Of a DNA stretch of 22,471 bases, positions 7,770 to 14,086 are shown piece by piece. Positions within the stretch are counted from its first letter, which is position 1. Each line of letters starts with the position of its first letter. Position numbers and translations under genes: made by a program. The stretch covers positions 39,353 through 61,823 of the forward strand of contig DKIG01000053.1 of assembly GCA_002454165.1 (NCBI GenBank), given 5' to 3'. Below the pieces are notes generated by a model. That model ran no database searches, was not told the DNA's origin, and was given only the letters and a program-made list of their open reading frames with translations. Source of the DNA: Gammaproteobacteria bacterium UBA6724. GTDB lineage: Bacteria > Pseudomonadota > Gammaproteobacteria > Pseudomonadales > Azotimanducaceae.

Positions 7770-8807
7770 TTATCCCAGCAGTGCCGCCAGGCGCCAATCA
7801 AGGACTTTTTCGTTCGCCTCGCCGGCCCCGGTCTCTTGGTTCTGAACCGCTCTATCAAGGGCGCGTTCCGCAAATACTTCTAGTTGTATTTTCGCCAGCC
7901 GGCCTATGCTTGCCTGGCGCACCTCATGGATGGTGATGAGACTGCTCAGGATATCCTCCTCAAACACCGGCGCGAGATGGTCGCATTTATACCAGGCAAG
8001 AATGCTGGCGATATCAGGTACGACTCTTGAAAGTTGGGCAGCGGCTATGCCCAGAGTATGACCACCATAGACCAGGCGACGGCGATAGACACTGCGACTG
8101 GCATCAGTGTGCGTCATGGCAAGGTTGAGTGTCAGACGAACCAGTTCCGGTGCCGAGGTCACCGTGTCCCTCGCCTCCAGGCGAAGCTGCATCCCCGGCG
8201 CATAGATCCGTCTCGCCATCCGTGCCGTCAGGGGTTCAAGGTTCCAGTCAGGCAGGCTCTCCATGATGTCCGCATCACTAAGGTGTTCTGGCATGATGGA
8301 GAAGTCATCCGCCTGCCCCGTATCTGCGTCAGGGTCACGACAAGGAATCATCGGGCAACGCCAGAAGCGCATGACGGTCTCATTGTCTTGATTGGTCACG
8401 CCAACCTCCAGCGCCACCATGCCCGACGCTGCCCTGCCAGGCTTGATGGTGTTTTGCCTGAGTCCAAGGATCCTGGTGCTGGTCGTCAGGGTATCGCCGG
8501 TAAAGACGGGACGATGAAAACGCAGACCACGATAGAAGAGGTTACCCATCACCCGCTGGGACGGTAAAGTGCTCTGCCCTATAGCGATGTTAGTCACCAA
8601 TGATGGATTGACCAGAAGTCTTTTCTGTCCGGTAACTGCTTGGCAGAGGGGCTGGTCAAGATAGAGACAGGCTCGGTCACCAAAGATACTTTGATGTAGC
8701 GCTGTGTAGCCTTCATGGATAGTCACCGCAGGGACCTGGTTAAACTCGTCACCGACCGAGAAGTCTTCAAACCAGGGAGCATTAAATGCTGTGCCAGGTG
8801 GGTTCAA
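7770..8807 (-). CDS. mch: Mesaconyl-CoA hydratase (beta-methylmalyl-CoA dehydratase), MaoC-like
   Basis: A 345-residue double hot-dog protein of the MaoC/hydratase type. The N-terminal half starts WFEDFSVGDEF (12-22) and has RPVFTGDTLTTSTRILGLRQN (99-119); the C-terminal half carries the HTDASRSVYRRRLVYGGHT block typical of the second hot-dog. This agrees with mesaconyl-CoA hydratase, which interconverts beta-methylmalyl-CoA and mesaconyl-C1-CoA. The start appears to be TTG at 8807, within a TTGA overlap with the riboflavin synthase stop and preceded by AGGGGGAAG. It is followed closely by mct. The next enzymes expected for the full cycle (malyl-CoA lyase, mesaconyl-C4-CoA hydratase) are not in this window. 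Confidence 0.78.
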   Translation of the reverse strand: MNPPGTAFNAPWFEDFSVGDEFNQVPAVTIHEGYTALHQSIFGDRACLYLDQPLCQAVTGQKRLLVNPSLVTNIAIGQSTLPSQRVMGNLFYRGLRFHRPVFTGDTLTTSTRILGLRQNTIKPGRAASGMVALEVGVTNQDNETVMRFWRCPMIPCRDPDADTGQADDFSIMPEHLSDADIMESLPDWNLEPLTARMARRIYAPGMQLRLEARDTVTSAPELVRLTLNLAMTHTDASRSVYRRRLVYGGHTLGIAAAQLSRVVPDIASILAWYKCDHLAPVFEEDILSSLITIHEVRQASIGRLAKIQLEVFAERALDRAVQNQETGAGEANEKVLDWRLAALLG

Positions 8808-9457
8808 TCGCTTCCCCCTGAGGTCCTTTCGGCCATGATTCTCTCCACCGTTTCAACGATGCTTCTGGTCTGAGCATCAACTTCTATGTTGACCAGGTCG
8901 CCTTGTTGAAGCAGGGGAAAATTAGTCCTTGCCAGGGTTTCCGGGATGAGATTGATGCTGAATTGCCCGGTGCTGCGGTCCAGGGCAGCGATGGTGAGAC
9001 TGGCACCGTTAACGCCCAGGAAGCCCTTTTCAAATATAAACTTCCGCCACCCAGGATCGCTGTCAAAGGTCAGGCGACGATGATTCTCCCCAGTGTCAAG
9101 ACTGAGCACCGATGCCGTGCCAGTGACATGACCGGACAGCAGATGCCCGCCTATCTCTGCGCCCTTCTCTGCACCCTTTTCTACACCCTGCCTGGCGGAT
9201 CTTTCTAGGTTCACCAGGCTACCCAGCTCCAGCAGGCGGATGTTGGATAGGGCCAGGGTTTCCCTGATGGCATCAAAAAACACTTCATTGCCCGCAATTC
9301 GAGTCACCGTGAAACAGACCCCGTTGATGTTGACACTGGCACCCAGGTCCAACCCGAGCAACAAATCTTTAGGCATTTCAATAGAAAAAGTGTAAAGCCC
9401 CTCTTTCTTTTCAAGAGACCTGACTGGTTGCAGCGCCTGGACTATGCCGGTATACAT
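8804..9457 (-). CDS. ribE: Riboflavin synthase alpha subunit
   Basis: A 217-residue protein with the two tandem lumazine-binding barrels of riboflavin synthase, which dismutates two 6,7-dimethyl-8-ribityllumazine molecules into riboflavin. The canonical start MYTGIVQ is present at the ATG at 9457. Barrel 1 contains NGVCFTV (45-51); barrel 2 contains EIGGHLLSGHVTG (101-113) and IPETLARTN (171-179). It resembles the E. coli enzyme throughout, apart from an insertion of roughly nine residues at 90-100 made of EKGA repeats, just before the GGHL motif. The gene overlaps mch by four bases and heads this three-gene minus-strand group. Confidence 0.96.
   Translation of the reverse strand: MYTGIVQALQPVRSLEKKEGLYTFSIEMPKDLLLGLDLGASVNINGVCFTVTRIAGNEVFFDAIRETLALSNIRLLELGSLVNLERSARQGVEKGAEKGAEIGGHLLSGHVTGTASVLSLDTGENHRRLTFDSDPGWRKFIFEKGFLGVNGASLTIAALDRSTGQFSINLIPETLARTNFPLLQQGDLVNIEVDAQTRSIVETVERIMAERTSGGSD
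9158..9181 (-). repeat. Two 12-bp imperfect tandem units inside ribE
   Basis: The two units read GAAAAGGGTGCA and GAGAAGGGCGCA on the minus strand (10 of 12 identical), giving EKGA-EKGA at residues 93-100 of riboflavin synthase. The differences are at codon third positions. This looks like a small in-frame duplication just before the conserved GGHL segment. Confidence 0.7.
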
Positions 9458-9566
9458 ATCATCAATCTGTTATACACTGAGTGCCTGATTACTCACAGAT
9501 TACACATTAGGGGACTGGTCTGACAATCTGGACTGGGTCCCTGTTTTACCATGCAAAGGTATCACA
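9458..9566. promoter_or_regulatory. Divergent intergenic region between ribE and ltaE
   Basis: Two divergent transcription units start from this 109-base region. On the minus strand a TATAAC -10 candidate lies at 9470-9475, without a good -35. On the plus strand a CTGACA -35 candidate lies at 9520-9525, without a good -10. The region is too short, and lacks the conserved RFN pattern, for an FMN riboswitch ahead of ribE. Confidence 0.25.
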
Positions 9567-10589
9567 TTGATTGATCTAAGAAGCGACACAGTAACCCGCC
9601 CTTCCCCGGACATGCTACAAGCCATGGTAAAGGCGAAGACGGGTGATGATGTCTATGGGGAGGACCCGACGGTCAATGAACTGGAGCAATATTGCGCGAG
9701 TATGACCGGCAAAGAAGCAGGATTATTCGTCACCAGCGGCACCCAGGGGAATCTGCTGGCACTGCTCAGCCATTGTCAGAGAGGTGACGAATACATCGCC
9801 GGTCAAGAGGCACACACCTACCAGTTGGAAGCCGGTGGCGGTGCTGTGCTCGGCGGTATCCAACCGCAGCCCATCCTGTTCAATGATCGTGGTGAACTTG
9901 AACTGCCGCTGATTGAACAGGTTATCAAACCGGATAACATTCACTTCGCCAGGACCCGGTTGCTTTGTCTGGAAAATACGCAGAGCGGCAAGGTGCTTTC
10001 ACTGGATTATCTGGCAGAATTTTCAGATTTCGCAGACAGTCGGAAGCTCGCCAAACACCTTGACGGAGCGCGTGTATTCAATGCAGCAATCTATCAATCA
10101 GTGGCGGTGACACAGATTGCTCAACACTTTGATACCGTCTCAATCTGTCTGTCCAAGGGGCTTGGTGCGCCAGTGGGCTCGGTGCTGGTGGGGAGCGCGG
10201 AGACTCTCGCCAGTGCCAGGCGATGGCGGAAGATGCTAGGTGGGGGCATGCGTCAGGCAGGGGTTCTCGCAGCGGCAGGTATCTACGCACTCAAGCATCA
10301 TCTTGACCGGCTGGCGGAAGATCATCATCACGCTTCGCTACTTGCCGCTGCCCTGTCCCTGATTACGGGGCTTGGCAGAGAAGGCACCGCAGCGCTAACC
10401 GCGGCGACCAATATGGTCTTTCTTGACCTGCCAGCAGATAGATTTGATCAATTACGCGCCTGGCTGGCGGAACATGACATTATCGTTTCAACCCAGCGAC
10501 TGGTCATGCACAGAGATATATCCACTGAAGATGTCAATCGGGTGATTGCGGTCTGTCAGCAATTTCCTGGCTCAGGTGACCGGGCCTGA
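9567..10589 (+). CDS. ltaE: Low-specificity L-threonine aldolase
   Basis: A 340-residue fold-type I PLP enzyme that cleaves L-threonine/allo-threonine to glycine and acetaldehyde. It follows E. coli LtaE closely: MIDLRSDTVTRPS at the N-terminus, DDVYGEDPTVN (27-37), SGTQGNL (57-63), the ring-stacking His83, HLDGARVFNA (164-173) and the PLP Lys197 in CLSKGLG. The start is TTG at 9567 with AAGGT upstream at seven bases; an ATG at 9551 is out of frame and soon stops. It heads a plus-strand group with the CPT-like kinase (19 bases downstream) and the sirtuin. Confidence 0.95.
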   Translation: MIDLRSDTVTRPSPDMLQAMVKAKTGDDVYGEDPTVNELEQYCASMTGKEAGLFVTSGTQGNLLALLSHCQRGDEYIAGQEAHTYQLEAGGGAVLGGIQPQPILFNDRGELELPLIEQVIKPDNIHFARTRLLCLENTQSGKVLSLDYLAEFSDFADSRKLAKHLDGARVFNAAIYQSVAVTQIAQHFDTVSICLSKGLGAPVGSVLVGSAETLASARRWRKMLGGGMRQAGVLAAAGIYALKHHLDRLAEDHHHASLLAAALSLITGLGREGTAALTAATNMVFLDLPADRFDQLRAWLAEHDIIVSTQRLVMHRDISTEDVNRVIAVCQQFPGSGDRA

Positions 10590-10608
10590 GCTGCCAGGGT
10601 CAGGGAAG

Positions 10609-11289
10609 ATGTCCTCAGGTACGGTAATTTTTCTCAACGGTACTTCTAGTGCCGGGAAAACAACCCTTGCACATGAACTGCAAGAGCGGTTGCCTGTGCC
10701 CTATCAGCATATCGCCTTGGACCAGTTCAGAGATGGTTTGCCGGCACAGTACCGGGGTCTTAACTCACCGGCGGGCAGGCCTGGTCAATTGGGGCTGAAT
10801 GTTGTGCCGGTGGCTAGCATCAACAATGACCAGGGAAATGCCAGCACTAAAAAACATGACGCGAAGAAGATTTACACTCGGATCAAATTCGGCACTGCCG
10901 GGAAACAAATGCTGCAAGGGATGCGCCGGGGCATCAAAGCCATGGCCCAGGCAGGGAATAATGTGATTATTGACGACATCATCCTGGACCCTGAATTCCT
11001 TGTGGATTACCTTGATGTCCTGCGCCATATCACTGTTTATTTCGTCGGGGTTCGCTGTCCGATAGAAACCATCAATCAGCGTGAAGCCAGGCGCCCCGGC
11101 AGGTTCCCCGGCACCGCGGCTGGACATTTTGAAACATGCCATAGACACGACTGCTATGACATTGAGGTGGATACCTCCAGGCTAAGCCCCGAACAATGTG
11201 CGGCACGGGTCATTGCGAGGCTGAAAGAGGGTCCCCCCCGTGCCTTCCCGGCTTTGAACAAACGCGCGGCAGACGGCGCTGCGCCATGA
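10609..11289 (+). CDS. Chloramphenicol phosphotransferase-like P-loop kinase
   Basis: A 226-residue P-loop protein. Walker A is GTSSAGKT (11-18), Asp38 in LDQFRD matches the catalytic-base position of Streptomyces chloramphenicol 3-O-phosphotransferase, and IIDDIIL, VGVRC (146-150) and YDIEVDT (183-189) are shared with that family. It is longer than the roughly 178-residue Streptomyces enzyme: an extra basic/Asn-rich stretch at about 53-92 interrupts the region after the substrate-binding segment. Such CPT-like proteins are common in environmental genomes, and their substrates are mostly unknown; resistance should not be assumed. ATG 10609 is chosen over an in-frame start inside ltaE because it follows the ltaE stop by 19 bases. 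Its stop overlaps the sirtuin start (ATGA). Confidence 0.85.
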   Translation: MSSGTVIFLNGTSSAGKTTLAHELQERLPVPYQHIALDQFRDGLPAQYRGLNSPAGRPGQLGLNVVPVASINNDQGNASTKKHDAKKIYTRIKFGTAGKQMLQGMRRGIKAMAQAGNNVIIDDIILDPEFLVDYLDVLRHITVYFVGVRCPIETINQREARRPGRFPGTAAGHFETCHRHDCYDIEVDTSRLSPEQCAARVIARLKEGPPRAFPALNKRAADGAAP

Positions 11290-12059
11290 CTGCTACCGAT
11301 AACCCCATGGCGGATCTACCAGAAGGCATTGCCCGGCTTCGCGCCATGATCCTGGAAAGCGAGAAAATTACGGTTTTTACCGGTGCCGGTATCTCAACCG
11401 AATCAGGCATTCCTGATTTCCGGGGTCCGGATGGAATCTGGAAAACAATGACCCCAATAGATTTTTCTGCATTCATCGCCTCCGAAGAAGTCCGCCGGGA
11501 ATCCTGGCAACGGAAATTTTCCGGTGATGAAAAGTTGACGAATGCTGAACCCAATGCCGGACATCAGGCTATCACCAGCCTGGTCAGGGCGAAGAAGGTT
11601 CACTGGGTCATCACGCAGAACGTTGACGGCTTACACCAACGTTCTGGTACCCCGGAAGATCAGGTGATTGAACTCCACGGTAACGCAGGTTATGCCAAGT
11701 GTCTGGACTGTGAGCAGCGGTATGAACTTGCAGACATCAAACGCGCTTTCCTTGCTCAGAACAGCATCCCCTACTGTGATGCGTGTGGCGGTATCGTGAA
11801 GTCCGCCACCATTTCTTTTGGTCAAGCCATGCCGGTCAAACCAATGCAACTCGCTGAAAAGGCATCGCTCAACTGCGACCTGTTCATGGCGATAGGCTCC
11901 TCCCTCAGTGTCTATCCTGCGGCAGACTTCCCTCGTCTTGCCAAACACAAGGGTGCCCGGCTGGTAATCATCAACGCCGAGCCCACTGATCTGGATCCGG
12001 TCTGCGATCTTGTTTTACAGCAACAAATCGGGACAACCCTGAGCGCCGCTATTGACTAG
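11286..12059 (+). CDS. cobB: NAD-dependent protein deacylase of the SIR2 family
   Basis: A 257-residue sirtuin that removes acyl groups from lysines using NAD+. Visible motifs are TGAGIS (32-37), GIPDFRGPDG (41-50), TQNVDGLHQRSG (110-121), the catalytic His131 in ELHGN, two zinc CxxC pairs (C139/C142 and C164/C167) and IGSSLSVYPA (203-212). ATG 11286 overlaps the stop of the CPT-like gene by four bases, so translational coupling is likely; the longer in-frame extension to 11196 would lie inside that gene and is rejected. In many bacteria sirtuins control acyl-CoA synthetases; no such target is adjacent here. The symbol cobB is used in the general sense. Confidence 0.93.
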   Translation: MTATDNPMADLPEGIARLRAMILESEKITVFTGAGISTESGIPDFRGPDGIWKTMTPIDFSAFIASEEVRRESWQRKFSGDEKLTNAEPNAGHQAITSLVRAKKVHWVITQNVDGLHQRSGTPEDQVIELHGNAGYAKCLDCEQRYELADIKRAFLAQNSIPYCDACGGIVKSATISFGQAMPVKPMQLAEKASLNCDLFMAIGSSLSVYPAADFPRLAKHKGARLVIINAEPTDLDPVCDLVLQQQIGTTLSAAID

Positions 12060-12108
12060 TATCTTTTCCCTGTTTGCCCCGGTGCCGCCGCAAGATGTTG
12101 CATACTTC

Positions 12109-12477
12109 TCATTTCCCCGGTGCCTGTGAAAGAATCAATCCCGCAAAGTAATGCAGAAACTCCCGGTGTCGACTGGACACCTCTTGTCTTTTCAGGCTGT
12201 CCTCTCCAGATTTACTCATAATAAATTCATAACAACTGGTCACGCTGGCTCCCGTGCCGAGAAGCTGGCTGAGCTGCTCGTTCAGAAGATCATGGAGATT
12301 GCTCAGGTCGGCTTCTTCAATACCGGTACGCGCCGGGTCAAGAACTGCATTACCCCAAATCGTTGCAATGAGTACCTGAAAGCGCTCCTTGTCAATAAAC
12401 TCATCGGTTATGCGACAGCTGTTGATCATCTCTTCAATCGCGGGCGCGAAACGATCTTTCATTTCATTTAATGTCAT
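12109..12477 (-). CDS. Hypothetical protein, 122 residues
   Basis: I do not recognise this protein. It is 122 residues, mostly helical in appearance, acidic in the first two thirds and basic near the C-terminus, with no membrane segment or signal peptide; single Cys residues occur at 21 and 82. An overlapping plus-strand frame (12151-12471) exists, but the minus-strand product has the more natural composition. It is convergent with the sirtuin gene (49-base gap) and divergent from pyruvate kinase. The ATG at 12477 has no clear ribosome-binding site. The gene is probably real but unverified. Confidence 0.6.
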   Translation of the reverse strand: MTLNEMKDRFAPAIEEMINSCRITDEFIDKERFQVLIATIWGNAVLDPARTGIEEADLSNLHDLLNEQLSQLLGTGASVTSCYEFIMSKSGEDSLKRQEVSSRHREFLHYFAGLILSQAPGK

Positions 12478-12500
12478 TTGAAGCGCAACCAGATATGAGA

Positions 12501-12543
12501 CAGGTGCCTCAACATTCTAGACTAGTCTGATTGCGGACACCTG
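12501..12543. promoter_or_regulatory. Nested dyad upstream of pyk, possible operator
   Basis: A perfect 10-bp palindrome AGACTAGTCT (12519-12528) sits nearly at the centre of a wider inverted pair, CAGGTG (12501-12506) and CACCTG (12538-12543). The region lies between the divergent hypothetical gene and pyk, about 90 bases upstream of the pyk promoter candidate. It could be an operator for a dimeric regulator, or a hairpin. No regulator is identified. Confidence 0.3.
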
Positions 12544-12614
12544 AAAGCAATTAACAGACAAGATAGTTTGCGCGGTTGGCTTGAGAGATGGCGGTGAAAT
12601 TGATGGCAAGGTTA

Positions 12615-12643
12615 TTGGGAAAAACACGCGAAGAGGGTAAAAT
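12615..12643 (+). promoter_or_regulatory. Sigma-70-type promoter candidate for pyk
   Basis: TTGGGA (12615-12620; 4 of 6 to consensus), then a 17-base spacer and TAAAAT (12638-12643; 5 of 6). Transcription would begin near 12650, leaving a leader of about 25 bases before the pyk ATG at 12675. Position and spacing are good. Confidence 0.55.
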
Positions 12644-12674
12644 ACGGGGCTTTGTTTAGACGCCTCTTTGCCCT

Positions 12675-14078
12675 ATGAGAAAGACCAAAATCATCTGTAC
12701 CATTGGACCCGCTACGGAAAACTTCCTCGTGTTGAAGCGTCTGGCAGACGCCGGTATGGATATCGTTCGGCTCAACATGTCCCATGGCGATCATCCTTTC
12801 GCCGCCAAAGTCATCAAATCAGTCAAAACATTGAACCAGAAAGGCAAGTCGCCAATAGCGGTGCTACTTGATACCCAAGGACCGGAAATTCGCACCGGCG
12901 ACCTCGCCAACGATCTGCAACTTCGTAAAGGCGCAAAAATTACTATCAGCGTCCGCGACAGTGTCAGTGTTGAAGAGTCGTCTTTCCGTATCAACTATGA
13001 AGATCTGCTAGGTAGCGTCAATGTCGGTGATCGGATCACAGTGGATAACGGCATTATCAATCTTGAAGTCTTGGGTAAAAATGACACCGGAACAGTAGAT
13101 TGCAAGGTAATAGACGGAGGCCTGCTGAAAAGTAAACGACATGTCAATCTGCCGGGGATTCGGGTCAACCTGCCCGCCATCACAAAAAAGGATCAGGCGG
13201 ATATTCTCTTCGGCATTGAACATCAGGTGGACTTCATCGCCTTGTCATTTGTGCGAGAGGCGGGAGATGTCCGCGAACTCAAATCACTGCTGGGCAACAA
13301 GGCGGGCAAGATCAAAATTATTTCCAAGATTGAAGATCAGTCCGGGATGAACAACCTCTCAGAGATCATTGATGAATCGGACGGCATCATGGTAGCGCGA
13401 GGTGATCTGGGGGTTGAAATTAACCCGGCGGAGCTGCCCAATATCCAGCGAGGTATCGTAGAGCTTTGTGCAAAACGGGGTAAACGGGTCATCGTTGCCA
13501 CCCACCTGCTTGAGTCAATGATAGTAAATCCCGTCCCTACCCGGGCGGAAGTGACTGATGTCGCCAATGCGATTTATGAAGAAGTTGATGCAGTCATGTT
13601 GTCCGGGGAAACCACCGTAGGTAAGCATCCGGTCAGATGTGTTGAACAGCTTGTCGAAATAGCCGAAGCCACCGAAGCATTCAAGGGACTAGGCTTTACT
13701 GACCATCTCATCACCGATAACGACAAGCAAAGTCTTGCAGTCACGGCGGTGCAACTTGCCGAATCCTTAAACGCCAAGGGTATTGTTGTGATTACCCGCC
13801 GGGGATTTATGGCAGACTTTGTGACCAACTGCCACCCGCAAAAAGTACGCATCTATGCCTTCACCAATGTCTCACAGACGCGCCGAAGATTGGTACTCAA
13901 CCGTAACCTGACACCCTACCGGACAGCATTTAGTAACGATCCGGAAAAGACTCTGCAAATAGCCTTTGATGTGCTAAAACAACGCGCTGGTTTACAGACG
14001 CAAGACAAGGTGGTGGTGATTTCAGATGTTCTCGCAGGTTCCGGTATTGAGGCAATACAAATCCGCCATCTACCCTGA
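12675..14078 (+). CDS. pyk: Pyruvate kinase
   Basis: A 467-residue glycolytic enzyme that converts phosphoenolpyruvate and ADP to pyruvate and ATP. It starts MRKTKIICTIGPAT; the A domain has VRLNMSHG (31-38), and DTQGPEIRTG (66-75) leads into the B domain (about 70-165). The active-site elements IISKIED (215-221) with Lys218, ARGDLGVE (241-248) and ATHLLESM (275-282) are present. The last is usually ATQMLESM, so Gln-Met is replaced by His-Leu. The C-terminal domain appears complete. It ends eight bases from the convergent lon gene. A promoter candidate lies just upstream; the Shine-Dalgarno sequence is weak. Confidence 0.96.
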   Translation: MRKTKIICTIGPATENFLVLKRLADAGMDIVRLNMSHGDHPFAAKVIKSVKTLNQKGKSPIAVLLDTQGPEIRTGDLANDLQLRKGAKITISVRDSVSVEESSFRINYEDLLGSVNVGDRITVDNGIINLEVLGKNDTGTVDCKVIDGGLLKSKRHVNLPGIRVNLPAITKKDQADILFGIEHQVDFIALSFVREAGDVRELKSLLGNKAGKIKIISKIEDQSGMNNLSEIIDESDGIMVARGDLGVEINPAELPNIQRGIVELCAKRGKRVIVATHLLESMIVNPVPTRAEVTDVANAIYEEVDAVMLSGETTVGKHPVRCVEQLVEIAEATEAFKGLGFTDHLITDNDKQSLAVTAVQLAESLNAKGIVVITRRGFMADFVTNCHPQKVRIYAFTNVSQTRRRLVLNRNLTPYRTAFSNDPEKTLQIAFDVLKQRAGLQTQDKVVVISDVLAGSGIEAIQIRHLP

Positions 14079-14086
14079 AACCCGTC

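Noticed and set aside
9458..9566. FMN riboswitch upstream of ribE
   Set aside because: The gap is only 109 bases, shared with a divergent gene, and shows none of the conserved RFN element segments.
11196..11285. Longer start for the sirtuin
   Set aside because: The extension lies inside the CPT-like gene and is Cys/Arg-rich junk; ATG 11286 forms an ATGA overlap and gives the normal family start.
10609..11289. Calling the CPT-like gene an antibiotic-resistance gene
   Set aside because: The P-loop family is broad, the protein has a large extra segment, and the context is housekeeping rather than resistance or mobile DNA.
12151..12471. Plus-strand frame opposite the 122-residue hypothetical gene
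   Set aside because: It is fully antisense to a frame with more natural composition and has no upstream promoter or ribosome site I can see.
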